Position numbers and translations under genes: made by a program. Positions 1 to 7,322 of a stretch of 36,709 bases of DNA are shown piece by piece. The notes under the pieces were generated by a model. The model had not been told where the DNA came from and did not search any database. It saw only the letters and a list, made by a program, of their open reading frames with translations. Source of the stretch: Candidatus Saganbacteria bacterium (GTDB lineage: Bacteria > Margulisbacteria > WOR-1 > O2-12-FULL-45-9); assembly GCA_016932255.1 (NCBI GenBank), contig JAFGDE010000028.1:1-36709 (forward strand), given 5' to 3'. Within the stretch, counting starts at the first letter, position 1, and every line of letters starts with the position of its first letter.

Positions 1-181
<181 letters not shown>

Positions 182-198
<17 letters not shown>

Positions 199-898
199 AA
201 CTGCCGAACAAAAGGATTTTAACCGCCGGATCTTTGCCGGGGAAAAGGTTACTTCGTTCGAGACCCAGCGGCTAACCAAAGACGGGCGTTTGCTTGACGT
301 CTGGTTGACGGCGACAAAACTGATTGACGAGTCGGGGAAAGTAATCGGTATCTCTGCTACAGAGCGCGACATCACCGAGCGCAAGCGGAAAGAGGCGGAA
401 TTAAAGGCCAGCGAAGCAAGATATCGGACTCTCGTTGAAAACGCTTCCGACCAGATCTTTATGGTTAATGAAGAATTGAAATTTATGGCGATGAATAGCG
501 CCGCTTTGAGCCTGTTAAGGAAAAAACTGGACGAAGTGCTCGGGAAACCTGTGGCCGAGGTGTTTCCAAAGGAAATATCCGCCAATAATATAGCCAATCT
601 GGAAAAAGTGTTCAAAACAGGCAAGGGTTTTACGCTTGATGAGGAGTTAAGCTTTGGCGGGCAACGCGTCTTTGTGAATTCAAGTCTTTCTCCTGTGAAA
701 AACAATGAAGGTAAGACAGTGGCAGCATTGGGGGTTGTCAGGGATATTACTGAGCGCAAGCGGAAAGATCTGGAATTAAAGAAGAAAATTAGTGACCTTG
801 AGATCTTCTACAAATCGGCCATGGACCGTGAAGATAGGATCCTGGAGTTGAAGGCGAAGGTCGAGGAATTGAAAAAGATCATAGATACTAAAGTATAA
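182..898 (+). CDS. PAS-domain sensory protein, C-terminal part
   Basis: The frame downstream of the C8 tract encodes the end of one PAS domain (closing with the PAC-type motif SATERDITERKRKEAELKA) and a complete second PAS domain (about residues 83-195, closing with VVRDITERKRK). A predicted coiled coil follows (about 198-238, with REDRILELKAKVEELKK). No kinase, GGDEF or methyl-acceptor domain follows, so it probably signals through its coil or a partner. The TTG at 182 is unlikely to be a natural start: the first PAS domain begins upstream in the other frame. Base composition is visibly more AT-rich than the genes to its right. PAS assignment is confident; ligand and partner are unknown. Confidence 0.75.
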
Positions 899-961
899 TC
901 TAACTTGAGCCGCCCCGCTATTTCTTTTTCCGTAAAAAATAGTTGTCTTAAAGCTAAATAA

Positions 962-1012
962 TCACTGATGTGTTTGCGCGTCGCACGAGGTTTCAATGGC
1001 CAGGATCTTCAT
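962..1012 (-). pseudogene. tsaD: 5' remnant of tsaD (tRNA t6A synthesis), cut after 11 codons
   Basis: On the minus strand an ATG at 1012 opens the peptide MKILAIETSCD, the hallmark N-terminus of TsaD/Gcp, the ATPase that transfers threonylcarbamoyl to A37 of ANN-decoding tRNAs. The similarity ends at about position 980-978. The frame then reads AQTHQ and stops (TGA, 964-962), with no trace of the rest of the roughly 330-residue protein. A full promoter remains upstream. The gene is essential in most bacteria, so an intact copy should exist elsewhere; here the rest was lost by rearrangement, or the contig is chimeric. Confidence 0.7.
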
Positions 1013-1020
1013 GGTTTAAA

Positions 1021-1049
1021 ATTATAACCTTTTGACCGCTTGCAGTCCA
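1021..1049 (-). promoter_or_regulatory. Promoter of the truncated tsaD
   Basis: Minus strand: -35-like TGGACT (1049-1044), 17-bp spacer, perfect -10 TATAAT (1026-1021), then 8 nt to the ATG at 1012. No Shine-Dalgarno fits in so short a leader. It overlaps the divergent promoter of the permease gene. Confidence 0.6.
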
Positions 1050-1068
1050 TTGAGGCCGGCAGTATAAT
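1040..1068 (+). promoter_or_regulatory. Promoter of the AI-2E family transporter gene
   Basis: TTGCAG (1040-1045), 17-bp spacer, TATAAT (1063-1068). The ATG at 1079 lies 10 nt after the -10 box, so the mRNA should be nearly leaderless. This decides the start codon: an upstream TTG at 1040 would lie inside the -35 element. Confidence 0.65.
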
Positions 1069-1078
1069 ACGGGCAGTT

Positions 1079-2116
1079 ATGTCTACTGCTCAAGAGAGAC
1101 TGGAAGCTTACCGACGGACAGTGATCATCATCGCGGTCGTTGTTTTTCTCTATCTGGCCTTCATGATCGTCCGGCCTTTCCTCATTGCCTTGATCGGCTC
1201 CGCGGTGCTGGCTTACCTGTTCTATCCGATCTACAAATTTTTACTCAAGTACATGCCCAAATTCCTGCCCGGCGAGACCATTGCCGCGCTGATAACCTGT
1301 CTCCTGATCGTGTTGATTGTCCTCATCCCCATGGGCTCCATCACAGGGCTACTGACCGCTGAGATCGCCAGCGGCTACCGTTATCTGGCGCGGGTCGTTT
1401 CTTCGCCCAGTTTCACTATCGAAGTGCCGCCGGTCCTGGCCCGCTATGTCGGCGACCTGTCGCAGTACAACCAGCAAATAGCCGGTTTCGGCATGCAGAT
1501 TATTGCCTGGCTGCAGAACGTGGTCAAGGGTATTCCCAACGTCTTTCTCAACCTTCTGGTGACCATCATCTCGGTCTATTTCTTCCTCAAGGGCGGCAAG
1601 AACCTCTATGGATTCTTCCAGGAGTTTTTCCCGCTGTCGGAATCGCGCTACAAGCAGATACTGGAAAGGCTGGATGACTTAAGCCGCGGCATGCTGATGG
1701 GCCAGATCGTGGTCGGCGTCATCCATGGCTTGCTGGCCTGGTTCGCTTATTCAATGCTCGGCGTGGGCAACCCGGTCCTCTGGGCTTTTCTCACGGCTTT
1801 GATCTCGATCATCCCGGTGCTGGGCGCGGGCCTGGTCTGGGGCCCGATAGCGCTTTACCTGCTCCTGGCCGGTCTGCATAACGGCACTTACTGGAAAGGC
1901 ATTGTCCTGTTCACGTACGGCCTGCTGCTGATGTCAACGATCGATAATGTTCTCAAGCCCAAGATCATCGGCCAGCGCTCGCGCATCCATCCGCTGATCA
2001 TCCTGTTTGGCATCCTGGGCGGGATCCAGTTCCTGGGCCTGCCGGGAATTATCATCGGTCCCCTGGTCCTGGGGCTGTTTGATGTGGTGCTGTCGATCTT
2101 CCGCGAGGTTATCTAG
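1079..2116 (+). CDS. AI-2E family (DUF20/TqsA-PerM type) transporter
   Basis: The 345-residue product is a polytopic inner-membrane protein of the AI-2E exporter family, known members of which export small molecules such as autoinducer-2 or act in Na+/H+ antiport. Hydrophobic segments lie near residues 13-35, 37-55 and 72-95, with a cluster from about 160 to the end. A soluble, helical stretch sits between (about 95-145). Family-typical features are the SVYFFLKGG segment, the GxxxGxxHG-like segment near residue 215, and the C-terminal run GLPGIIIGPLVLGL. The start at 1079 follows directly from the promoter. The stop overlaps the convergent tautomerase gene by 4 nt. The family is clear but the substrate cannot be read from the sequence. 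Confidence 0.85.
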   Translation: MSTAQERLEAYRRTVIIIAVVVFLYLAFMIVRPFLIALIGSAVLAYLFYPIYKFLLKYMPKFLPGETIAALITCLLIVLIVLIPMGSITGLLTAEIASGYRYLARVVSSPSFTIEVPPVLARYVGDLSQYNQQIAGFGMQIIAWLQNVVKGIPNVFLNLLVTIISVYFFLKGGKNLYGFFQEFFPLSESRYKQILERLDDLSRGMLMGQIVVGVIHGLLAWFAYSMLGVGNPVLWAFLTALISIIPVLGAGLVWGPIALYLLLAGLHNGTYWKGIVLFTYGLLLMSTIDNVLKPKIIGQRSRIHPLIILFGILGGIQFLGLPGIIIGPLVLGLFDVVLSIFREVI

Positions 2117-2292
2117 GCGGACTGTTTGCCGCCGAAGCCCCAGTTCTCCTTTGGGATGTCCTCGATCACCACAGTCACGGCTTCGATCGGACATTTGACG
2201 ATCTCAGCCACGTCCTGGCTGACCCTCTTGATCAGTTCTTTCTTGGTTTCCTTATCCCTGCCCGGGTACATATCGATCCTGACTAACGGCAT
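2113..2292 (-). CDS. 4-oxalocrotonate tautomerase family protein
   Basis: A 59-residue protein starting MPLVRIDMYPGRDKETKK. Family members use the amino-terminal proline, exposed by removal of Met, as a general base that moves protons between keto and enol forms of 2-oxo acids; they work as hexamers. Pro1 and the equivalent of catalytic Arg11 (PGR) are present, as is the C-terminal NWGFGG turn. The second substrate-binding arginine (Arg39 in the Pseudomonas enzyme) appears to be Thr here. A strong GGAGG Shine-Dalgarno lies 7 nt before the ATG. Its stop overlaps the stop of the permease gene within one CTAG. The natural substrate is unknown; the FAH-family hydrolase nearby also acts on 2-oxo-type acids, so a loose link is possible. 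Confidence 0.85.
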   Translation of the reverse strand: MPLVRIDMYPGRDKETKKELIKRVSQDVAEIVKCPIEAVTVVIEDIPKENWGFGGKQSA

Positions 2293-2364
2293 GATCTGAC
2301 CTCCGTGAAAAACATTTTATGCCCTCATCCAGAGTCTAACACATTAATTTAGCTGTGCTCAAAC

Positions 2365-2395
2365 GTCCTTCTTCCACCTACGGCGGGAGAAGGAC
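2365..2395. repeat. Imperfect hairpin in the intergenic region before mutM
   Basis: GTCCTTCT (2365-2372) pairs with AGAAGGAC (2388-2395). The stem extends to 11 bp with one G-T pair and has a 9-nt loop. Its arm resembles the CCTTCTCC arm of the palindromic element at 21528-21672, suggesting a decayed member of the same repeat family. Confidence 0.55.
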
Positions 2396-2415
2396 TGGTT
2401 GTCAGTGCGGCGATA

Positions 2416-2498
2416 GCCCTCACCCACTGTTCCTCAAACGGTTAGTAAACCTCAAAATTATGTATGATCTTGCCATTGACTTGAGCTCGGGTGAGGGC
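2416..2498. repeat. Small element with 10-bp terminal inverted repeats
   Basis: GCCCTCACCC (2416-2425) and GGGTGAGGGC (2489-2498) are exact reverse complements enclosing an AT-rich 63-bp centre without a gene. The termini resemble those of the element at 21528-21672 (GCCTCACCCCG). It ends just upstream of the mutM promoter. With the hairpin at 2365-2395 it accounts for most of the 240-bp gap between the tautomerase gene and mutM. Confidence 0.5.
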
Positions 2499-2516
2499 AA
2501 TGATAACCATTCAGTG

Positions 2517-2525
2517 TGTTATAAT
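2517..2525 (+). promoter_or_regulatory. Extended -10 promoter of mutM
   Basis: TGTTATAAT: an extended -10 (TG 2517-2518, TATAAT 2520-2525) with no good -35 at the right distance. Only 6 nt separate it from the ATG at 2532, so the mRNA should be leaderless. Confidence 0.6.
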
Positions 2526-2531
2526 CTACCC

Positions 2532-3398
2532 ATGCCTGAACTGCCTGAAGTAGAAACAGTCAAGCGCGGCCTGGAAAAAGCGATCAAAGGGAAAAAGCTG
2601 GCGGACTTTGAGTCTGACTGGCATAAAATGACCAATAAGCCGGCCAAGCAGTACCAGAAGATCCTCAAAGGTAAGCAGATCCTTGATGTGCGGCGCCGGT
2701 CAAAAATGCTGATCATCGACCTTTCGGCTGGCTGGCATATCCTGTTCCACCTGAAGATGACGGGCCAACTGGTCTATCGTGATAAAAAACACTGTCTGAT
2801 CGGCGGACATCCGATCGAGAAGAGCTGCGCCAACCTGCCTAGCAAGTTCACGCACGCGATCTTCACTTTTTCAGACAAGAGCCATCTCTATTTCAATGAC
2901 GTGCGCAAGTTCGGCTGGGCCCGGTTGTATAAAAGCGAAGAGCTGGCGCGCGTCCTGACCAAGCTGAAACTTGGTCCTGAGCCTTTAGCCAGGGAATTCA
3001 CTGTTGATTATCTGCTCAAAGCGCTCCAGCGCCGGTCCAGGAGCAAGATCAAACAGGTGATCATGAACCCGGAGATTGTGGTCGGCGTGGGCAATATTTA
3101 CAGCGATGAGACTTTGTTCTCGGCCGGCGTGCGGCCTGACCGGCCGGCCGGCAAGGTCAAGCCGGATGAGGCCAGGCGCATCCATGACAGCATCATCAGG
3201 ATACTAAAGGCGGCCATTAAAGCTCAGGGGACCAGCTTCAGCAATTATGTAAATAGCAACGGTGAGGCCGGGGCTTACACCAAACAGCTCAAGGTCTATC
3301 AGCGCTACGGCAAGAAATGCTGCCGTTGCAGAGGGACGGTCAGGAAAATGAAAATAGGAGGCCGGACAGCTTCCTTTTGTCCGAAATGCCAGCATTAA
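2532..3398 (+). CDS. mutM: Formamidopyrimidine-DNA glycosylase (Fpg/MutM)
   Basis: The 288-residue protein is a base-excision repair glycosylase/AP lyase that removes 8-oxoguanine and formamidopyrimidines. It opens with the catalytic MPELPEVET motif (Pro2 nucleophile, Glu3). The helix-two-turn-helix has VGVGNIYSDE, and the C-terminal zinc finger is complete (Cys263, 266, 283, 286; spacing C-x2-C-x16-C-x2-C). Length is usual for the family (about 270-290). The start is fixed by the obligatory Met-Pro-Glu and by the -10 box 6 nt upstream; a longer in-frame extension to 2355 would run through the repeat region and is rejected. No neighbour points to a repair operon. The segment preceding VGVGNIY (IMNPEIV) differs from the usual LLDQ form. 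Confidence 0.95.
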   Translation: MPELPEVETVKRGLEKAIKGKKLADFESDWHKMTNKPAKQYQKILKGKQILDVRRRSKMLIIDLSAGWHILFHLKMTGQLVYRDKKHCLIGGHPIEKSCANLPSKFTHAIFTFSDKSHLYFNDVRKFGWARLYKSEELARVLTKLKLGPEPLAREFTVDYLLKALQRRSRSKIKQVIMNPEIVVGVGNIYSDETLFSAGVRPDRPAGKVKPDEARRIHDSIIRILKAAIKAQGTSFSNYVNSNGEAGAYTKQLKVYQRYGKKCCRCRGTVRKMKIGGRTASFCPKCQH

Positions 3399-3428
3399 TA
3401 ATGCCTAACTAAGGAGCTTATTATTTTT

Positions 3429-4040
3429 ATGGAACTCAAACCGTCAAAGATTGTCTGCGTTGGGTTGAATTACCGTGATCATGCCAAAGAACTGAACATG
3501 CCGCTGCCGCAGATGCCAATCCTGTTCCTGAAGCCGGTCAGCTCGCTGATCGGCAATAATGACCGCATCATCTATCCTAAAATGACCAGGAACCTGCACT
3601 ATGAAGCGGAGCTGGCCATTGTGATCAAGGACCGGGTCAAAGGGCTCTCGGAAAAGGAAGCCCGGCGGCATATCAAAGGCTTTACCTGCGCCAATGACGT
3701 GACCGCGCGCGACCTGCAGAACACTGACGGACAGTGGACCAGAGCCAAATCGTTCGATACTTTCTGCCCGGTCGGGCCAAAGATCGTCAAGAACGTTGAC
3801 CCGGATGATCTGGACATCAAGCTGTACTTGAACGGTGAGGTAAAGCAGTCATCTAATACTTCGAACATGATCTTTCGAGTGGACTATCTGGTGGCTTTTA
3901 TCTCGCAGGTCATGACCATGGAACCGGATGATATCATCCTAACTGGAACGCCGCCGGGCGTTGGTCCAATGCAGGCAGGGGATACGGTCGAAGTTGAGTT
4001 GTCAGGCATCGGCAGGCTGAAGAACCAGGTAACGGCTTAG
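3429..4040 (+). CDS. Fumarylacetoacetate hydrolase (FAH) family protein
   Basis: A short-form, 203-residue FAH-fold protein. Relatives include acylpyruvases, oxaloacetate tautomerase/decarboxylase (FAHD1 type) and 2-hydroxyhepta-2,4-diene-1,7-dioate isomerase. It starts with the usual KIVCVGLNYRDHAKE. Predicted Mg2+ ligands are Glu59 and Glu61 (YEAELA) and Asp90 (CANDVTARDLQ). The C-terminal TGTPPGVGP loop is intact. The Shine-Dalgarno AAGGAG (3411-3416) sits rather far, 12 nt, from the ATG, between short complementary arms AATAAT (3397-3402) and ATTATT (3420-3425). It follows mutM after 30 nt and may share its transcript. The exact substrate cannot be told; a housekeeping oxaloacetate-enol tautomerase role is a reasonable guess. 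Confidence 0.85.
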   Translation: MELKPSKIVCVGLNYRDHAKELNMPLPQMPILFLKPVSSLIGNNDRIIYPKMTRNLHYEAELAIVIKDRVKGLSEKEARRHIKGFTCANDVTARDLQNTDGQWTRAKSFDTFCPVGPKIVKNVDPDDLDIKLYLNGEVKQSSNTSNMIFRVDYLVAFISQVMTMEPDDIILTGTPPGVGPMQAGDTVEVELSGIGRLKNQVTA

Positions 4041-4243
4041 GATTGGAGCGAGCGTTTCAGCTGGATAACGACCAGGTCTCCCGGCCGGAAATCACAGCCA
4101 GGGTTGTCGGAAAGTATTTCGGCAACATTCCTGATGCCGTGGCTTTCGGCCAGGTCGCCTAAGGATTCGCCGTCTTTGACCACGTGTAAGTGGTGGACCT
4201 GCGGGTTATAACTGATAGGAGACGAGAAAGACATATAGCTCAT
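4037..4243 (-). CDS. Small LysM-domain protein
   Basis: A 68-residue protein whose residues 19-62 form one LysM domain (HVVKDGESLGDLAESHG, then a PGD turn and LVVIQ). LysM binds N-acetylglucosamine in peptidoglycan. There is no signal peptide or membrane segment, and nothing else is fused to it, which is unusual because LysM normally targets an enzyme to the wall. A cytoplasmic role, or export by an unrecognised route, is possible. An AAGGGA Shine-Dalgarno precedes the ATG. The 3' end overlaps the FAH-family gene by 4 nt; the gene is divergent from the secreted C39-like peptidase. Confidence 0.75.
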   Translation of the reverse strand: MSYMSFSSPISYNPQVHHLHVVKDGESLGDLAESHGIRNVAEILSDNPGCDFRPGDLVVIQLKRSLQS

Positions 4244-4261
4244 TTACCATCCCTTCCACTT

Positions 4262-4267
4262 ATTATA
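4262..4267 (-). promoter_or_regulatory. -10 box of the LysM gene
   Basis: Minus-strand TATAAT (4267-4262), 18 nt upstream of the ATG at 4243. This leaves a leader of about 10 nt just long enough for its AAGGGA ribosome-binding site. No convincing -35. Confidence 0.45.
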
Positions 4268-4301
4268 TCGGGCCCAGCAGTTCAAAACTTGCGCAATTAA
4301 A

Positions 4302-4310
4302 TGCTACAAT
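4302..4310 (+). promoter_or_regulatory. Extended -10 promoter of the C39-like peptidase gene
   Basis: TGCTACAAT (extended TG, -10 TACAAT 4305-4310). The ATG at 4318 lies 7 nt beyond; an alternative ATG at 4312 lies too close to the expected transcription start. A leaderless mRNA is expected. Confidence 0.5.
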
Positions 4311-4317
4311 TATGTAT

Positions 4318-4971
4318 ATGAGGTTATACATTATAATAGGGCTGGTCGCCTGCCTGCTTGGCCCTGCCTGGGCCCTGCCGGAAAAGGCGTATATCTCAGT
4401 GCCGTTCCTTTGCCAGGCCCCGCGGGCGGACTGGTCCCAGCCCTGGCAGGATGCCTGCGAGGAAGCTGCTGTCATCATGGCCATGGATTATATGATGAGA
4501 AATAGGGTACAGGGTTCTGGGTCCTGGGTTCTGGGAAAAGAAAAAGAGATCCTTGAATTGGTCGAGTTTCAAATTAAAAAATATGGCGGGCATTTTGACC
4601 TGACCGCGGAGCAGGCTGCCCGGCTGATCCGGGATTTCTATAAATATAATGATATCAGCGTGCGTTATGATATCGTGGTCAATGACATCAAGTCAGAGCT
4701 GGCCGCGGGCCACCTGGTCCTCGCACCCATGGCCGGCCGCCTGCTGGGCAATCCTTATTACACGCCGCCCGGCCCGGCTTACCATTACATGCTGTTCAAG
4801 GGTTATGATGACAGGACCGGGGAATTCATCACCAACGACATGGGCACGCGCCGCGGCAGGAACTACCGCTATAAATACCAGGTCGCCTATAATGCCATCC
4901 ACGACTGGACCGGCAGCAAACAGACCATTGCCTCAGGCAGAAAAGCTGTAATTGTGATAAAATCTAAGTAA
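4318..4971 (+). CDS. Secreted C39-like cysteine peptidase domain protein
   Basis: The 217-residue product begins with a signal peptide (hydrophobic residues 3-17, cleavage after AWA at about 19). A papain-like peptidase C39 (C39_2) domain follows. The catalytic Cys47 lies in WQDACEEAA, the histidine is His156 in YHYMLFKGYDD, and the Asn173/Asp174 of ITNDMG follows. It probably acts outside the inner membrane on proteins or cell-wall peptides; the substrate is unknown. The start at 4318 is chosen from the -10 box 7 nt upstream. A heptamer repeat encoding GSGSWVLG (about residues 67-73) lies in a surface-loop position and looks like an insertion. The stop is 2 nt from the tRNA gene. Confidence 0.75.
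   Translation: MRLYIIIGLVACLLGPAWALPEKAYISVPFLCQAPRADWSQPWQDACEEAAVIMAMDYMMRNRVQGSGSWVLGKEKEILELVEFQIKKYGGHFDLTAEQAARLIRDFYKYNDISVRYDIVVNDIKSELAAGHLVLAPMAGRLLGNPYYTPPGPAYHYMLFKGYDDRTGEFITNDMGTRRGRNYRYKYQVAYNAIHDWTGSKQTIASGRKAVIVIKSK
4512..4535 (+). repeat. Heptamer tandem repeat inside the C39-like peptidase gene
   Basis: GGGTTCT, GGGTCCT, GGGTTCT, GGG: three and a half units with period 7. Seven is not a multiple of three, so each unit gained or lost would shift the frame. Confidence 0.75.
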
Positions 4972-4973
4972 CT

Positions 4974-5047
4974 GCGCCAGTAGCTCAATTGGATAGAGCG
5001 TTTGCCTCCGGAGCAAAAGGCTGCGGGTTCAAGTCCTGCCTGGCGCG
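4974..5047 (+). tRNA. tRNA-Arg (anticodon CCG)
   Basis: All arms fold by eye: acceptor 4974-4980 with 5040-5046 (7 perfect pairs), D stem GCTC 4983-4986 with GAGC 4996-4999, anticodon stem TTTGC 5001-5005 with GCAAA 5013-5017. The 7-nt loop carries CCG at 5008-5010. The 5-nt variable loop is followed by a T stem 5023-5027 with 5035-5039 around TTCAAGT. The discriminator is G5047. CCA is not encoded, so it must be added after transcription. It reads CGG arginine codons. A TTCTTTTT run follows directly and may end the transcript. Confidence 0.95.
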
Positions 5048-5066
5048 TTCTTTTTAAAAGCTCTAC

Positions 5067-5095
5067 TTGTCTAACTCCTGAAAATCCGATATAAT
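5067..5095 (+). promoter_or_regulatory. Promoter of the secD operon
   Basis: TTGTCT (5067-5072), exactly 17 bp, TATAAT (5090-5095). The secD ATG at 5110 is 14 nt beyond the -10 box, giving a leader of about 7-8 nt, too short for a normal Shine-Dalgarno. Confidence 0.7.
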
Positions 5096-5109
5096 AGCCA
5101 AATCGAAAA

Positions 5110-6444
5110 ATGAAAAAGAACATCAACCAGCTGCGCATATTGTTCATTCTGGCCATTGTCGGCGTTTCCGTTTATGTTTTTATGAACCTGCCCATTACGC
5201 TGGGGCTTGATCTGCAGGGCGGGACAAGATTGGTCCTGGAAGGCCAGCCCACGGACAAGGTGCCCCTGTCCAACGATGCCATGGCCGGAGCAGTGGCCGT
5301 TATCCGCAACCGCATCGATGCCCTGGGTGTGGCCGAGCCCATCATCCAGCGCAAAGGCAAGGACCAGATAGTCGTTGAATTGCCCGGCGTGAAAGATCCT
5401 GAACGGGCCATCAAGGTCATCGGCGATACCGCCTTGCTGGAATTCGTTGAGGCGGAATGGGCGCCGGCCGACAGCTCACGCCTGACGCAGGAAAAGGTCA
5501 AGGAGTTCTACGGCCCGGCCGCTTATCTTGATGAGGTCGAGATGGTGCGGGGCGGCCAGGTCCTGTCCAAGAAACCGATTGTGCTCAAGAAGACCGTTCT
5601 GACCGGCGGTTTGCTCAAAGGCGCCTGGCCGGGCGTTGACGAATACGGCAATCCGGTCATTGATATTGAGTTCAATGCCGAAGGCGCTAAACTGTTCGCT
5701 GAAGTTACCAGCCGTTCGGTCGGCAGACCGATCGCTATTCTGCTAGATAAAAAAGTTATCTCTGCGCCCAATGTGCGCGAGCCGATCCCCTCGGGCAAGG
5801 CCCAGATCTCCGGCGATTTCAGCATTGAAGAGGTCCAGGATATGGTCATCAAGCTCAAGGCCGGCGCTCTGCCGATCCCGGTCAAGCCGATCGAGACCAG
5901 GATCGTCGGGCCGACCCTCGGACGCGACTCGATCGACCGCAGCCTGGTCGCCGGCCTGATCGGCTTTGTCATCATCGCTTTCTTCATGGTGCTTTATTAC
6001 CGTCTGCCCGGTTTCCTGGCCGACGTGGCGCTGGGCATTTACATGACGATAGTTCTGGCAGTGCTCTCCCTGATCCATGCCACGCTGACTTTGCCCGGCA
6101 TCGCCGGTCTGCTGCTGTCCATCGGCATGGCGGTCGACGCTAATATCATTATCTTCGAACGGCTCAAGGAAGAGCTGCGGCAGAATAAATCGATCAAACT
6201 GGCCATCGATACCAGCTTCAAGCGGGCCTTTACCGCGATCCTTGATTCCAACATCACCACGATCATCGCGGCGGCGACCCTGTTCTTTGTCGGCACCGGC
6301 ACGATCAAGGGCTTTGCCGTCACGCTCTCCGTCGGTATCGCGGCCTCGATGTTCACGGCCATTGTTATCGCGCGTATGCTGCTTAATATGGTGGTGGACG
6401 GCAAGATCATCCCTAACTCTGAAAGCAAGCTGGTGTATAAATAA
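5110..6444 (+). CDS. secD: Protein translocase subunit SecD
   Basis: The 444-residue SecD works with SecF in the inner membrane to pull exported proteins through SecYEG using the proton gradient. One N-terminal membrane segment (about 8-28) is followed by the GLDLQGGTRL motif and a periplasmic domain with IRNRIDALGVAEPIIQRKG. A C-terminal bundle of five membrane helices starts near residue 275. The RND-family TM4 signature GMAVDANIIIFERLKEE is intact. The periplasmic part is shorter than in E. coli (615 residues) and like that of Gram-positive or thermophile SecD. Its TAA overlaps the secF ATG by one base (TAATG), so translation is probably coupled. Confidence 0.97.
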   Translation: MKKNINQLRILFILAIVGVSVYVFMNLPITLGLDLQGGTRLVLEGQPTDKVPLSNDAMAGAVAVIRNRIDALGVAEPIIQRKGKDQIVVELPGVKDPERAIKVIGDTALLEFVEAEWAPADSSRLTQEKVKEFYGPAAYLDEVEMVRGGQVLSKKPIVLKKTVLTGGLLKGAWPGVDEYGNPVIDIEFNAEGAKLFAEVTSRSVGRPIAILLDKKVISAPNVREPIPSGKAQISGDFSIEEVQDMVIKLKAGALPIPVKPIETRIVGPTLGRDSIDRSLVAGLIGFVIIAFFMVLYYRLPGFLADVALGIYMTIVLAVLSLIHATLTLPGIAGLLLSIGMAVDANIIIFERLKEELRQNKSIKLAIDTSFKRAFTAILDSNITTIIAAATLFFVGTGTIKGFAVTLSVGIAASMFTAIVIARMLLNMVVDGKIIPNSESKLVYK

Positions 6445-7322
6445 TGTTCGATTTTGTCGGCAAGCGTAAATACTGGTTCATCCTCTCAGGCCTGCTGGTC
6501 ATCCTGTCGCTGGCAGCGCTGATCTATAACAGTACGGTCCGTGGCCAGGTGATGAACTTCGGCATTGATTTTTCCGGCGGCACGATGATCAGCCTGCGCT
6601 TCCCGGAAGCGGTCTCGGTCCAGGAAGTGCGCGAAGTCCTGACCAAGCACGGCCTGGAACAGAGCGTGATCCAGCGCTCAGGGGACAAGGACATCTATAT
6701 CAGGACGACCGAACTTGAGAGGGATCTGCGCGTCAAGATACTGGACGAGCTGAAAGATAGGTATGGCGAGGTCGAACTGCTGGAAGCTGATACGATCGGC
6801 CCGGTCATCGGCCAGGAACTGCGCACCCAGGCGCTCTGGGCCCTGCTGCTGGCCTCTCTGGGCATTATCATCTATGTTTCCTTCAGGTTCGAGTTCAAAT
6901 ACGCGGTGGCCGCCCTGATCGCTCTTTATCATGACGCTTTGATCACCACCGGCATCATCGCGCTGCTCTGGCGCGATATCGAAACGCCTTTTGTGGCCGC
7001 GATCCTGACGATCATGGGCTATTCGATCAACGATACCATAGTTATCTTTGACCGGATCCGCGAGAACATCAAGAAATACGGCACCAAAAAGAAGAAATTC
7101 TCGGAGATCGTCAACATCAGCATCAGCGAGACCCTGGCCCGCTCGATCAATACGGTCCTGACCACCGTCATCATTGTGCTGGCGGTGTTGTTCTTTGGCG
7201 GCGGGACAATCAAAGATTTCGCCCTGGTACTGCTGATCGGTTTTGCCATCGGCGCGTATTCTTCGATCTTTTTGGCCAGCCCGATCGTGGCTATCTGGGA
7301 AGCCAAAAGCCATCATAAATAG
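6444..7322 (+). CDS. secF: Protein translocase subunit SecF
   Basis: The 292-residue partner of SecD. It has an N-terminal membrane helix (about 10-28), then FGIDFSGGTMISLRF, the Secretin-like periplasmic SecF signature. Five further membrane helices carry the conserved GYSINDTIVIFDRIREN motif in TM4, which lines the proton path. Length is typical (about 300). Start ATG 6444 overlaps the secD stop, and its own TAG overlaps the GTG of uppP (TAGTG). No separate ribosome-binding site is apparent, consistent with re-initiation. Confidence 0.97.
   Translation: MFDFVGKRKYWFILSGLLVILSLAALIYNSTVRGQVMNFGIDFSGGTMISLRFPEAVSVQEVREVLTKHGLEQSVIQRSGDKDIYIRTTELERDLRVKILDELKDRYGEVELLEADTIGPVIGQELRTQALWALLLASLGIIIYVSFRFEFKYAVAALIALYHDALITTGIIALLWRDIETPFVAAILTIMGYSINDTIVIFDRIRENIKKYGTKKKKFSEIVNISISETLARSINTVLTTVIIVLAVLFFGGGTIKDFALVLLIGFAIGAYSSIFLASPIVAIWEAKSHHK

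Noticed and set aside
808-996. 62-codon minus-strand frame starting MKPRATRKHISDYLALRQ
   Set aside because: It overlaps the end of the PAS gene antisense, has no ribosome-binding site, and its start lies in another frame within the tsaD remnant; no family recognised.
2355-2531. N-terminal extension of MutM
   Set aside because: MutM needs Pro as residue 2 and the -10 box is at 2520-2525; the extension is translated repeat DNA.
6678-7316. 212-codon open frame antisense to secF
   Set aside because: Asp/Gln/Arg-rich shadow of membrane-helix codons; secF is certain.
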